Notes: generated by a model not told the origin, from the letters alone. A DNA stretch of 32,316 nucleotides from Bdellovibrionales bacterium (GCA_020435205.1 JAGQZY010000027.1:1-32316); one strand, 5' to 3'. Counted from the stretch's first letter, positions 7,235-16,057 are shown. A program made the numbers and translations.

Positions 7235-8239
7235 ATGATCTGGCAGTCGTGGTGGTTTCTCAGTTTTTTAGTTTTTCTCCTTGCCGCAGCCATTCTTCAT
7301 GTGATTCGTCGAAAGCAGCGCTATGGAGCTTTGCCACTATCAACCCTTTCCATTGCCAAAGAAGTGAGCCGGTCGCCGCGCACCTACCTGAAATCACTTC
7401 CTGAAATATTAAAGTATATAGGGTTAATTCTGGCCGTTCTTGCGTTGGCGCGCCCACAAAAAACAGACGAAAAGATTCAGCGGAATGTAGAAGGGATTGA
7501 TATTATGATGGCGCTGGATATCTCTCACTCCATGCTCATTGAAGATATGAAGCCCGAAAACCGGCTGGAGTCGGCGAAAAAAACCATCCGCGAGTTTATT
7601 GAAAAAAGGATTTCTGATCGTATTGGGCTTGTGGTTTTCTCAGGAGAGTCTTACACTCGAGTTCCGCTGACCTTGGATTACAAAATTCTTAAGCAAAATC
7701 TGAAAGAGGTAGAAACTTCCACTAATATTAAGATGGGAACGGCGATTGGGGTTGCCCTCGGCAATGCTGTGTCTCGATTGAATGAGTCCACTGCAAAGTC
7801 GCGTGTGGTGATTTTACTTACTGATGGTGAAAATAATACCGGACTCATTGACCCACAAACAGCTTTAAAAATTGCAAAAGGTTACGGAGTTCGTATCTAC
7901 ACGATTGGAGTTGGTCGCGATGGACAAGCGCAGTTGCCTATTTATTCTACCGATGTTTTTGGCCGCAAGGTCAAACGCTATCAGCCTATTCACAGTAAGG
8001 TGAATGTTGATTTACTTGAACAGTTAGCGAAAGAAACTGGCGGAAAGTTTTATCGTGCCACCAATACCAACTCCCTCGAGGGCGTATTTACCGACATTGA
8101 TCAATTGGAGAAAACAAAAATCGAAGAGAATAAGTACACTAAGTACACCGAACTTTTTTATAGCTTTTTGTTTTGGGGATTTATTTTTTATATTTTAGGA
8201 ATATTTTTACAGACCACGATTTTGAGGAGGGGAGTCTAG
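7235..8239 (+). CDS. batA: BatA-type VWA-domain membrane protein
   Basis: The 334-residue protein has membrane helices at about 5-22, 58-73 and 308-328 flanking a VWA domain. The metal-ion site is intact: DISHS (Asp95, Ser97, Ser99), a Thr in the TAIG loop and a TDGE segment. The LALARPQ sequence before the domain is characteristic of BatA/BatB. The ATG follows GAGGAGG closely and lies directly after the preceding stop. Bat proteins were named for Bacteroides aerotolerance; their molecular role remains unclear, but they act at the inner membrane facing the periplasm. Confidence 0.92.
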   Translation: MIWQSWWFLSFLVFLLAAAILHVIRRKQRYGALPLSTLSIAKEVSRSPRTYLKSLPEILKYIGLILAVLALARPQKTDEKIQRNVEGIDIMMALDISHSMLIEDMKPENRLESAKKTIREFIEKRISDRIGLVVFSGESYTRVPLTLDYKILKQNLKEVETSTNIKMGTAIGVALGNAVSRLNESTAKSRVVILLTDGENNTGLIDPQTALKIAKGYGVRIYTIGVGRDGQAQLPIYSTDVFGRKVKRYQPIHSKVNVDLLEQLAKETGGKFYRATNTNSLEGVFTDIDQLEKTKIEENKYTKYTELFYSFLFWGFIFYILGIFLQTTILRRGV

Positions 8240-9301
8240 ATGTTTCGCTTTGCTAATCCCGCAGCCTTCTCTTGGTTATTGGCCGTTGTTCTCTTAATCC
8301 TATTGTATTGGTTCACCCAAAGAGCAATTGATCGTAAACTGCAAAAAACCTTTGGGAAAATTATGGCCCCATTTTTTGTGGCTAATATTTCCCGTGGCAA
8401 AAAGTTGATTAAACTCATTTTGACATGTTTCTGTATGGTTTTGATGATTGTGGCTCTGGCGAGGCCACAGCTGGGTAAAGGGAAACAGCGGATCACAAGT
8501 GAAGGCGTGGAATTGATGGTAGCTGTTGATGTATCCAGAAGTATGCTTGCTGAAGATGTCAAACCGAGTCGATTGGACCATGCTAAAAAAGAAATCTCCC
8601 ACCTGCTGAATATCCTAGGCGGAGATAAAGTAGGACTTTTAGCTTTTGCTGGTTCAGCCGTTTTACTTTCTCCAATGACGACGGATAAGTCGGCTCTAAA
8701 GATGTTCTTGGAAACCCTTTCACCAAATTCAGTGGAGACTCAGGGGACAGAGCTTGCCAAAGCTTTATTTGAGGCCAGGGACGCTTTTAAAAGAGGCGGA
8801 GAAGAGGTTGGTCCCAACGAGCGCATGACTCGAGTGGTGATTTTGATTTCTGATGGTGAAGACCATGAAGAAGGAGCTTTGAAGGCCGCGAAGGAGCTTG
8901 CCGATGATGGCATTCGTGTATTCACTATGGCTTTTGGTTCCGATCAGGGAGGAAAGATTCCACAACGGGATCCGCGTGGTGTTTTGCGAGGTTATCAAAA
9001 AGACAAAGGCGGCAAAGAGGTGATTTCTAAAGTGAATGGCGAGGCACTCAAGCAGATTGCCAGGGCTGGGCAAGGAAGTTTCTACCATGTCACCGTCAAT
9101 GGCAGCCAAATGAAGCGTCTTAAAGAAGATCTTGATAAGTTGGAAAAAACAGAGTTTGACACCTTAAGTTCAGAAAATGTTGATGAGAAATATCAACTGC
9201 CATTGTTTTTTGCCTTTTTATTTGGATTGCTAGATCTTTTTATCGGAACCCGTAAACGAAAAGATCCTGAGTGGAAGGGGAGGTTTGCTAATCATGCTTA
9301 A
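8240..9301 (+). CDS. batB: BatB-type VWA-domain membrane protein
   Basis: The 353-residue paralogue of BatA has membrane helices at about 9-25, 55-73 and 320-337, the ALARPQ motif, and a complete metal site DVSRS (Asp97, Ser99, Ser101) with SDGED further on. The ATG directly follows the batA TAG, with AGGAGGGGAG upstream. The 3' end overlaps batC by 8 nt. BatA/BatB assignment follows gene order and the neighbouring TPR gene. Confidence 0.92.
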   Translation: MFRFANPAAFSWLLAVVLLILLYWFTQRAIDRKLQKTFGKIMAPFFVANISRGKKLIKLILTCFCMVLMIVALARPQLGKGKQRITSEGVELMVAVDVSRSMLAEDVKPSRLDHAKKEISHLLNILGGDKVGLLAFAGSAVLLSPMTTDKSALKMFLETLSPNSVETQGTELAKALFEARDAFKRGGEEVGPNERMTRVVILISDGEDHEEGALKAAKELADDGIRVFTMAFGSDQGGKIPQRDPRGVLRGYQKDKGGKEVISKVNGEALKQIARAGQGSFYHVTVNGSQMKRLKEDLDKLEKTEFDTLSSENVDEKYQLPLFFAFLFGLLDLFIGTRKRKDPEWKGRFANHA

Positions 9302-9968
9302 AGCCCTTGCCCTTCTTCTTTTTGTAAGTTTTCCAGCCCAAGCCACTCAAAACTTGGTAGAAATTTGGGAGAACAATCAGGCCGCTGGCTTACTCAACCA
9401 GGGTAAAAAACTAGAGGCCTATGAAGAGTTTTCTAGAATCCTCAGTGAAAAGCCATTCCATCCTCTTTACCAATTCAATATGGGGGTGGCTTTTATCGTC
9501 TCCGAGGAGCCTGACAAGGCCATTAAGATGTACGAAGAGCTTCTCAGGAACTCAACAGCTCCAGATGTTGTTAAGTTTGCAGCCCACTATAACCTTGGAG
9601 TTTTGTATGCTGCTAAAGGTGAAGTGGATCCGGCTCTGGATAATTATCAAAAGGGACTTGCTTTTCAGCCGGAGTCCAAAGAGATCAAGACCAATATAGA
9701 ACTACTCTTCCAGCAACAGCAAGGCAAGGGTAAGGGCGACGGCAAAGATAAAAATAAGGACAAAAATGAGGATGAATCAGAAGGGGAGGATCAAGAACAA
9801 AAAGAGCCCCAGCAGTTCCAGAATCAACCGAAGCAATTCAATAGCAAAGAGATGTCTAAAAGTGACGTAAAGAAAATCCTAGAAGAGTTAAAAAAACAAG
9901 AGCAGCGCATTCGCGCTAAACATGAACGCAAAGGAAAAAAGGAGGGCCCTCGTGATAAAAACTGGTAA
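9294..9968 (+). CDS. batC: BatC-type TPR protein, periplasmic
   Basis: The 224-residue protein has a signal peptide (MLKALALLLFVSFPAQA, cleavage after AQA), two or three TPR motifs (about 30-135, including FNMGVAFIVSEEPDKAIKMY and YNLGVLYAAKGEVDPALDNY), then a highly charged low-complexity tail (GKGKGDGKDKNKDK, then QEQKEP). This is the usual BatC layout. I chose ATG 9294 over the upstream TTG 9285 because AGGGGAGG (9276-9283) is correctly spaced only for 9294. The C-terminus overlaps batD by 17 nt. Confidence 0.88.
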   Translation: MLKALALLLFVSFPAQATQNLVEIWENNQAAGLLNQGKKLEAYEEFSRILSEKPFHPLYQFNMGVAFIVSEEPDKAIKMYEELLRNSTAPDVVKFAAHYNLGVLYAAKGEVDPALDNYQKGLAFQPESKEIKTNIELLFQQQQGKGKGDGKDKNKDKNEDESEGEDQEQKEPQQFQNQPKQFNSKEMSKSDVKKILEELKKQEQRIRAKHERKGKKEGPRDKNW

Positions 9969-11859
9969 TTTTTGGTTGTTTCTCGCCCTAATGTTCCTGC
10001 CTAATATCAGTTTTGCTGATGTGACAGTGCAAAGCACTGTTGACCGCAATCAGATGGCTGTGGGCGACACTTTTACCTTGCAAGTGAAGGTCAGTTCAGA
10101 TCAAGCTGTACCTGTTAATGAACCTAGTCTTCCTGTCATCTCAGGCGTACAATTGATCCACAAGTGGGTGAGCAATCAGACTCAATCCCAAGTGGTATCG
10201 ACACCCCAAGGTATTGACTTCAAAACTGTGCAAACCAAAGTTTTTAACTATCAATTTGCGGTCAGTCGCGATGGGGAGATTCGCATTGACCCGATTTCCG
10301 TGCAAGTGGGTGGCTCTGAATACATCACCAAAGAGATTGCGCTAGAAGTAGCCAAATCTGGCGCCCAGGTTGCGCAACAGCCTCGCCCTCGCCAAAAGCC
10401 TCCGCAAGCAGAGCCCTCTCAGCCTTTTGATTTTCCTGATGATCCGGTGGACTCTATTGAAGAACGATTCAATCAGCTTCTGCAACGTCATTTTGGTGGT
10501 GGTGCGGGTGGTGGCATTAGTGGTGGCTTCATGACGGAACCCCGCAATGCCAAAGAGGCCTTTTTTATTTTAGCAGAAGTGGATAAAACCGAAGCCTATA
10601 AAGGAGAGCAAATTTTAGCCTCTTGGTATCTCTATACTCGCGGCCGGGTTCGGGATATTGATACTTTAAAATACCCGACACTCAAAGGATTTTGGAAAGA
10701 AGACATCCAGATCGCCACCCATTTAAACTTTGAACAAGATGTGATCAATGGGATTGCCTATAACCGAGCTTTACTGGCCTCGTATGCGCTTTTCCCTATT
10801 GAAGAGGGTAAAGCAACCATTGACCCTTATAAAGCGAAAGCCACCATTGTGGGTGGCTTTGGTTTTGGTAAAGGCTTTAGCGCCACCAAGGCCAGTGATA
10901 ATATACCAATTCTGATAAAGCCTTTGCCCACGGAGGGAAAACCAGAGGATTTTACAGGAGCAGTGGGAGAGTTTCAGATGTTGGTCGAAGTGCCTAACAA
11001 ATCTTTGGTCACTCATCAGCCCTTTTCCCTAAAAGTTCGCTTTGAAGGCAAAGGAAACGCTAAATTAATCGAGCTACCGAAACTCCCTATTAGTGAAAAA
11101 CTTGAAGTTTATGACATTAAAAATGAGTCTCAGTTTTTTAAAAATGGTCAGAGTTTTAAGGAGTTTGAAGTTTTGCTTATTCCTAGAGAAGCGGGAGACC
11201 TAACAATCCCTCCATTAGTATCAAGTTTTTTTGACCCTAAAAAACAGAAGTATGTTTCTTTGCAATCGGAAGCCATTCATTTACAGGTTTTGCAGGGAAG
11301 TAAACAAGCCTCCATTGGTGAGGAAAGGCTGAAAGCAGAAGCCAGAGCTTTGCCTTCTTTGGCTGGAACTTGGACCCCAGGCTTTAAAGCCTCAAAACCT
11401 AAGGCCAATTTTTGGATTTTAGCCTTTGCTTTGATGTTGATTGTATTCGTGGTCAGAAGTTTTTATGAGCTTGGTTACTTTGAAAAGAATCCAGATTTGA
11501 AAGATCTCATCCGCCAGCGCTTTAATAAAGTCGACAAGCTACTTGCGGCAGGGGATTTTAGGCAGCTGGGTATTGAGGTGACTAACGCGACTTATCAGGT
11601 CCTTGGAGATCTCAGCGGTGAGGGCGGAGCCAATGAAGAGTTTGAAAAGATCTTAGCTAAAGTGGCGCCCAGTGTGCGCCGTGAGATCGAAGCCCCCTTG
11701 CGTAAACTTTTGGATTATTTTGGAATGCTTGGTTTTGGACCGAAATCCTACGTCGAGAAATTTAATAATAGCAAAGAAGCCCAGGGCAAAGTAAAAGAAC
11801 TCGAAAAGCTATTATTTAAAGCCATTCGTCTCAATCGTGGGGAGCAGGATGAATCTTAG
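9952..11859 (+). CDS. batD: BatD (oxygen-tolerance) protein
   Basis: The 635-residue protein has a signal peptide (MIKTGNFWLFLALMFLPNIS, then FA), repeated beta-sandwich regions (about 22-470) of the BatD family, a glycine-rich patch (GGGAGGGISGG, about 172-182), one membrane helix (about 486-506) and a cytoplasmic helical C-terminus. I chose GTG 9952, 5 nt after GGAGGG, over the frame from 9922, because it places the hydrophobic signal at the true N-terminus. It overlaps batC by 17 nt and slt by 11 nt, so the three are probably translationally coupled. Confidence 0.88.
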   Translation: MIKTGNFWLFLALMFLPNISFADVTVQSTVDRNQMAVGDTFTLQVKVSSDQAVPVNEPSLPVISGVQLIHKWVSNQTQSQVVSTPQGIDFKTVQTKVFNYQFAVSRDGEIRIDPISVQVGGSEYITKEIALEVAKSGAQVAQQPRPRQKPPQAEPSQPFDFPDDPVDSIEERFNQLLQRHFGGGAGGGISGGFMTEPRNAKEAFFILAEVDKTEAYKGEQILASWYLYTRGRVRDIDTLKYPTLKGFWKEDIQIATHLNFEQDVINGIAYNRALLASYALFPIEEGKATIDPYKAKATIVGGFGFGKGFSATKASDNIPILIKPLPTEGKPEDFTGAVGEFQMLVEVPNKSLVTHQPFSLKVRFEGKGNAKLIELPKLPISEKLEVYDIKNESQFFKNGQSFKEFEVLLIPREAGDLTIPPLVSSFFDPKKQKYVSLQSEAIHLQVLQGSKQASIGEERLKAEARALPSLAGTWTPGFKASKPKANFWILAFALMLIVFVVRSFYELGYFEKNPDLKDLIRQRFNKVDKLLAAGDFRQLGIEVTNATYQVLGDLSGEGGANEEFEKILAKVAPSVRREIEAPLRKLLDYFGMLGFGPKSYVEKFNNSKEAQGKVKELEKLLFKAIRLNRGEQDES

Positions 11860-14092
11860 ATCTCTTGTTGTTGTTCTTGCTATTCTATCTTTCTACCCCT
11901 CAGCTTGGTCCAAGCTGGATATCAAAGAGTTTAAGTTAGCTGACAATTTACCTAAAGCTCCGGATCTCAGTGCTGTAAAAAACCCAAAAAATTTGAGTCT
12001 AATGGCCAAGATCAAATGGTTTCAAAAAAAATCTCAATGGCGACAGTGTGTGGATAACATTGAGAAAGCCAAGCATAACTCGGATATTGCTCTTTGGGTG
12101 AATGTGGTTCATCTCAAATGCTTGCGGTCGTGGTTTCAAAGCCGAGATAAAACTCCAGTCAATCGACTTATTAGCTCATTTCGTATGATTGAAGGGGCTA
12201 AAGATATTATCCTCAGTTCTCCCTATGATGAATTTCATGAGTTACTCCAAGAAACTTTTCTCGACATTGCCAATTTTGCTCTGAGCAAAGATCGATCTCA
12301 GCTGGATGTCTTTCTTAACCGCAACCACGATTTGGTGGATCGCATGCAGGAAGAGGAGAGAGGGCGTTATTATGAAATTCTTGGAGAGCTCGCGTGGCTG
12401 AGACAAAAAAATGAGTTGGCCACAAAAAACTATGTGCGAAGCTATTCTTTTTTTAAGGACCCTGGGGTCTATAAAAAATTAAAAGAACTCAATGCTTTAG
12501 GGCTTTTGAAACTAGACAAGTACAAGCAAGAAGAACTTCATACTGAAGCCGAGGAAAAGGCTTGGGGGAAATTTCAGTCCGCATCAAAAAAAGGTCAAAC
12601 CATCAATATTGCTCGCTACGGAATTGATTTTCTAGAAAATTTTCCTGGTTCGGGGCGCGCCAGTGATGTGGAAGATAAAATCAGCCGCACTTTTAAAAGG
12701 CTTCTTTATCGTCGCGGCCAAAAATATGTGTCCTTAAAAAAGGAGTTTATCGGCGAGCTTGAAGAAGCTCCCCCCAGTTATATTTATTTTTGGGCCGATG
12801 TGGCCTTCCAACGTGGTTATTATGACTCGAGCCTTCCTTTAGCACAAAAGGCAGCAAAAAAATGGAAGGACGACAAAGATGCCGCTGGAGCTTTGATTAT
12901 TGCCGGGAGATCGGCCTATTATCAGGCTGACTGGTCGGTGGCAGAAGAAGCCCTCAATCAATTGATGGATAGGTTTTCTGGAACTGAGGCTGCCAACGAA
13001 GCTCACTATCTTTTGGGTCTCCTGTTTTATCGAAATCAGTCGTACAAAAAGGTGATTACCCACTACGAAAAGTTTTTGCAAAGCTCTGGGTCTGATTTGT
13101 GGGAGCTACAGGTGCGCTACTGGCTGTGGCGAGCTCTCAAAATAGAAAAGCTGAGTCGTGCTAGCGAGCAAGCGGATGCTATTTTGAAAAGTTTTCCCCT
13201 CACGTATTATGGCCTTTTGGTTTTGATGGAGACCAAAGGGGATATGCAGCAACTTTTTGGTAAAAAAGTCAAAAAGCTAACGAGCGAATATTGGTGGTCG
13301 GATCATTCTCTACAACGTTGGAAGCGCATCAGAAAATTAGTTGGCTTTGGTTGGTTCGAAGAGGTGGAAAGAGAAGTCGACCAGTTGCCAGCCCCCCAAT
13401 TAGGGGTGGACTTCTTTTTGCGAGCAAGGCTTTGGGATCATATTGGTCTTTATCGTCGAGCTATGATGGATTACTCCGAGGCCGTGGATAAAGATCTCAC
13501 CTTTTTAACTAAAGAGTTTATGGAGCTTGCCTTTCCGCTCAAATACAAAAGCCATGTAGAGCGGTCTTCAAAGAAATTTTCAATGGATTCAGACTTAGTC
13601 TTAGCCATCATCCGCCAGGAAAGCGCTTTTGTTCGCGATGCGGTTAGTCCCTCCAACGCTATGGGCTTGATGCAGCTTTTGCGGAACACCGCTAAAGAAA
13701 CGGCTCGCTGGCTCAGGCACAAAAACTATCGATCCGATGATATTTTTGATCCAAAGACCAACATTAAATTTGGTAGCCACTTTCTTTCGCGAATGATGAA
13801 AAAGTATAAAGGCGTCGTTCCCTTAGCTGTGGCGTCTTACAATGTGGGGCCAGGCAATTTGGACCGCTGGCTGAATCAGCGGCCAGATTTGAAAAACTGG
13901 GCAGAGTTTGGCAAAAATCCCGTGGACGATATGTGGATGGATGAGCTTCCCTGGGGGGAAACCAGCTTTTATGTAAAAGCCATCCTTAGAAATTATTTGC
14001 TCTATGGTATTCTTTACAGTGATTTGAAGACTTTATCTCAGCCAGCTTGGGGCAATGCGCAATCGCTGGTGACCTCGGATAAGGCCGGCTAG
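11849..14092 (+). CDS. slt: Soluble lytic transglycosylase (Slt-like) with TPR-rich superhelix
   Basis: The 747-residue protein has a signal peptide (MNLRSLVVVLAILSFYPSAWS), a long alpha-helical, TPR-like region (about 40-560) and a C-terminal SLT domain. The catalytic glutamate is Glu591 in IIRQESAF, followed by the conserved SNAMGLMQLL and the ASYNVGPGNLDRWL box. These enzymes cleave peptidoglycan glycan strands to 1,6-anhydro-muropeptides. It is about 100 residues longer than E. coli Slt70. ATG 11849 lies inside the end of batD with GGGGAG upstream, so slt belongs to the Bat operon. The longer frame from 11837 lacks a proper ribosome site. Confidence 0.9.
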   Translation: MNLRSLVVVLAILSFYPSAWSKLDIKEFKLADNLPKAPDLSAVKNPKNLSLMAKIKWFQKKSQWRQCVDNIEKAKHNSDIALWVNVVHLKCLRSWFQSRDKTPVNRLISSFRMIEGAKDIILSSPYDEFHELLQETFLDIANFALSKDRSQLDVFLNRNHDLVDRMQEEERGRYYEILGELAWLRQKNELATKNYVRSYSFFKDPGVYKKLKELNALGLLKLDKYKQEELHTEAEEKAWGKFQSASKKGQTINIARYGIDFLENFPGSGRASDVEDKISRTFKRLLYRRGQKYVSLKKEFIGELEEAPPSYIYFWADVAFQRGYYDSSLPLAQKAAKKWKDDKDAAGALIIAGRSAYYQADWSVAEEALNQLMDRFSGTEAANEAHYLLGLLFYRNQSYKKVITHYEKFLQSSGSDLWELQVRYWLWRALKIEKLSRASEQADAILKSFPLTYYGLLVLMETKGDMQQLFGKKVKKLTSEYWWSDHSLQRWKRIRKLVGFGWFEEVEREVDQLPAPQLGVDFFLRARLWDHIGLYRRAMMDYSEAVDKDLTFLTKEFMELAFPLKYKSHVERSSKKFSMDSDLVLAIIRQESAFVRDAVSPSNAMGLMQLLRNTAKETARWLRHKNYRSDDIFDPKTNIKFGSHFLSRMMKKYKGVVPLAVASYNVGPGNLDRWLNQRPDLKNWAEFGKNPVDDMWMDELPWGETSFYVKAILRNYLLYGILYSDLKTLSQPAWGNAQSLVTSDKAG

Positions 14093-14233
14093 ACTGGCTT
14101 TGGACTTTTGGCTAAGCGTTCAAAATTTCGTCATTTTCCAAAAAAATTTTCTGAAGACGATTCGGCTCAGCGAGCCTTCTGTCTTAAGTTGATCGTGGAA
14201 AATGCCATTTGGTGAGATTATGGAGCCGTCAAA

Positions 14234-14262
14234 TTGCTGCAAGCTGTAAAATTCGCTAGAAT
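14234..14262 (+). promoter_or_regulatory. Sigma-70-like promoter of mltD
   Basis: TTGCTG (14234-14239), a 17-nt spacer and TAGAAT (14257-14262) lie 20 nt before the mltD ATG at 14282. It falls in the 189-bp gap after slt, so mltD is probably transcribed separately. Confidence 0.55.
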
Positions 14263-14281
14263 AGAGGGATTGGAGGGTTCT

Positions 14282-15637
14282 ATGAGGGTTATTAGTCTAC
14301 TGAGCGTTGCTCTCATTTTTGTGTCTTGTTCCCATCGTGCGGAAAAGTCGGTGAGTAACCATAGTTTCATTCCTGGTGTCACTCCCATTGAGCCTTTGCA
14401 AAGTTTGGGGGCTGAAAATACTCAAGCTCAGCCTCAAGGCCATCACGGCGACTTGAATGATAATGAAACGGACATGCAAAACCTCCCCTCGGAGCTGAAC
14501 GAGAGGGTCACCCAGTGGCTTGAATACTTTCAGGGCCGTGGTCGACCACATATGGAGAGATACCTGTCGCGCTCCTCTCGTTATTTACCTAAGATGAAAG
14601 AGATCATGAACAAGCATGGTCTTCCTGAAGACTTGGTCTACATTGCACTTATTGAATCCGGTTTTAATTCAAAAGCTCTTAGTCGAGCCCGTGCTGTTGG
14701 CTACTGGCAATTCATTGGTGGCACCGGGCGCCGCTATGGTTTGACTCAAAACTACTATGTGGATGAAAGAAGAGACTTTATTGATTCCACAGAAGCTGCG
14801 GCCAAATATTTAAAAGCTCTCTATAATCTTTTCGGCTCTTGGTATTTAGCCATTGCTTCATACAATGTGGGTGAGAATCGGGTAAAAAATCTGGTCATGA
14901 AGTATTACACCCGCAACTTTTGGGAGTTAGCGCAAAAAGGGCGTTTGCCTCACGAAACTACCAACTATGTTCCAAAGTTTCTAGCGGCACGCTTGATTGC
15001 AAAGCACCCAGAAAAATATGGCTTTGATAACGTGGTTTATGAACCGCCCCTGGATTTTAAAGAAGTTGCCCTAGAAAAGGGAATCCACCTCGATAAATTT
15101 GCTAAGCACATTGGCGTGAGTTTGCCTGTTCTTAAGGGGCTCAATCCGGCTTACAAACGGGGAGTGATCCCGAAGCGAGAGGGTGGAGCAATTGTGCGTG
15201 TGCCCACTAGCATTGAAGATAAAGATATCCTTGTGGCTCTACAAAAAAGTTACTCTAACGCTGAAATGCATGTGATCGCTGCGGGAGCAGGGCATAACTA
15301 CCGCATTCAGCGTGGGGACACTCTTAGCCATATTGCCCAGAAGTTTGGAACGAGTATTGCGGCCCTTCGTGAGGCCAATGATCTTGGTCGGCGTAGCACC
15401 CTCTATCCGGGAAAAAAGTTAATCATTCCCACTGGCAGAAGAGTAGCATCTTCCAGCAAAACTAAAATTGTGACTAAGGCTGGTGAACGCACCTACAAAG
15501 TGCGCAGGGGGGATAACCTCTACACGATCGCTAAGCGCTTTGGCGTATCGATTGCGCAAATTAAAAAGCGAAATAAACTTGGGCGTAAATCTTTACTCAG
15601 TATCGGAAAAGTTTTAGTAATCCCCAGCCGCACATAA
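14282..15637 (+). CDS. mltD: MltD-like membrane-bound lytic transglycosylase, lipoprotein with two LysM domains
   Basis: The 451-residue protein starts with a lipoprotein signal (MRVISLLSVALIFVSC, lipid-bearing Cys16). The SLT domain spans about 100-240, with catalytic Glu125 in LIESGFN, then AVGYWQFIGGTGRRYGL and ASYNVGENRV. Two LysM domains (about 338-383 and 404-450), starting YRIQRGDTLS and YKVRRGDNLY, bind glycan strands. This is the MltD architecture. ATG 14282 has GGAGG 5 nt upstream and yields a proper lipobox, unlike the longer frame from 14234, which overlaps the promoter. Confidence 0.92.
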   Translation: MRVISLLSVALIFVSCSHRAEKSVSNHSFIPGVTPIEPLQSLGAENTQAQPQGHHGDLNDNETDMQNLPSELNERVTQWLEYFQGRGRPHMERYLSRSSRYLPKMKEIMNKHGLPEDLVYIALIESGFNSKALSRARAVGYWQFIGGTGRRYGLTQNYYVDERRDFIDSTEAAAKYLKALYNLFGSWYLAIASYNVGENRVKNLVMKYYTRNFWELAQKGRLPHETTNYVPKFLAARLIAKHPEKYGFDNVVYEPPLDFKEVALEKGIHLDKFAKHIGVSLPVLKGLNPAYKRGVIPKREGGAIVRVPTSIEDKDILVALQKSYSNAEMHVIAAGAGHNYRIQRGDTLSHIAQKFGTSIAALREANDLGRRSTLYPGKKLIIPTGRRVASSSKTKIVTKAGERTYKVRRGDNLYTIAKRFGVSIAQIKKRNKLGRKSLLSIGKVLVIPSRT

Positions 15638-15732
15638 TTCTCGCGTCTCATCTTGAGGCGCAAAACTGTCTGAATATAGAACGCAAAAGCCTCTTTTTTG
15701 TTTTCTTCTGAAACAAAAAAATCAAATTTGTT

Positions 15733-15759
15733 TAAAAGTTTTTCAAAGGACAGAAATAA
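15733..15759 (+). promoter_or_regulatory. Weak sigma-28-like candidate upstream of the riboswitch RNA
   Basis: TAAAAGTT (15733-15740), 11 nt and AGAAATAA (15752-15759) have the FliA spacing, but the -10 half matches GCCGATAA at only the last four positions. The rest of 15638-15824 holds a short hairpin (15643-15661), T-rich tracts and a small inverted repeat ACACT-GAA-AGTGT (15803-15815). No better promoter was found. Confidence 0.25.
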
Positions 15760-15824
15760 GACACTTTGAATTTTTTTTTAGGCGTTGCGACAAAGGTCGA
15801 GTACACTGAAAGTGTTCAATGATG

Positions 15825-16011
15825 CTTTCTTTGCCAAAGGCAACTCCAGGGAAACTTGGATACGCAAAGCTAAAGGGACTAAGGCACAGGATGCTAAGTC
15901 AGCCAGCTACCAAAGAGAGAGACCGATTTGGTGAGGTAAGGAGGTAATCATGGACATCACGCCCATTTTTCGCCCGCCTTACCCCCCCCCAAAGGCGGGC
16001 TTCTTTTTTTT
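15825..16011 (+). ncRNA. Orphan c-di-GMP-I (GEMM-I) riboswitch RNA with its own terminator, merRNA-like
   Basis: The aptamer spans 15825-15919. P1 pairs CTTTCTTTG (15825-15833) with CAAAGAGAG (15911-15919). Next come the conserved GGCAAC, a hairpin CCAGG-GAAA-CTTGG with a GNRA loop, the hallmark ACGCAAAGC (15862-15870), and a second arm GACT...AGTC (15877-15900) containing CTAAGG, a tetraloop-receptor-like sequence. It ends in AGCCAGCTACC before P1 closes. This matches the GEMM-I fold that binds cyclic di-GMP. It is followed by an alternative helix region, a perfect ribosome site AAGGAGGT (15939-15946), a 23-codon frame, and a strong terminator (15972-16011) inside that frame. No real gene follows on this strand; mrp converges from the right. 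Bdellovibrio is known to make a very abundant c-di-GMP riboswitch RNA (merRNA) in attack phase, and this looks like a relative. Exact 5' end unknown. Confidence 0.85.
15972..16011 (+). terminator. Strong intrinsic terminator of the riboswitch RNA
   Basis: GCCCGCC (15972-15978) pairs with GGCGGGC (15994-16000) across a 15-nt C-rich loop with nine consecutive C. A T-rich tail TTCTTTTTTTT (16001-16011) follows. It also separates this RNA from the converging mrp gene. Confidence 0.9.
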
Positions 16012-16057
16012 ACAATACTGAATCCCGAATACAGTTAACCGTATACACAATTCCGGT

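Noticed and set aside
14164-14176. GGCTC-AGC-GAGCC hairpin after slt as a terminator
   Set aside because: The stem is only 5 bp and the following TTCTGTCTT is a poor T tract.
1736-15661. A shared 12-mer TCTCATCTTGAG, forming small hairpins upstream of spoVG (minus strand, 1737-1748) and after mltD (15646-15657)
   Set aside because: Dozens of shared 12-mers are expected by chance in a window of this size. Both being intergenic is mildly curious but not enough.
15950-16021. A 23-codon frame with a perfect ribosome site after the riboswitch, as a real gene
   Set aside because: The strong terminator lies inside it and its proline- and phenylalanine-rich sequence simply reads the terminator arms and T tract. 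It is kept only as a possible leader peptide in the findings.
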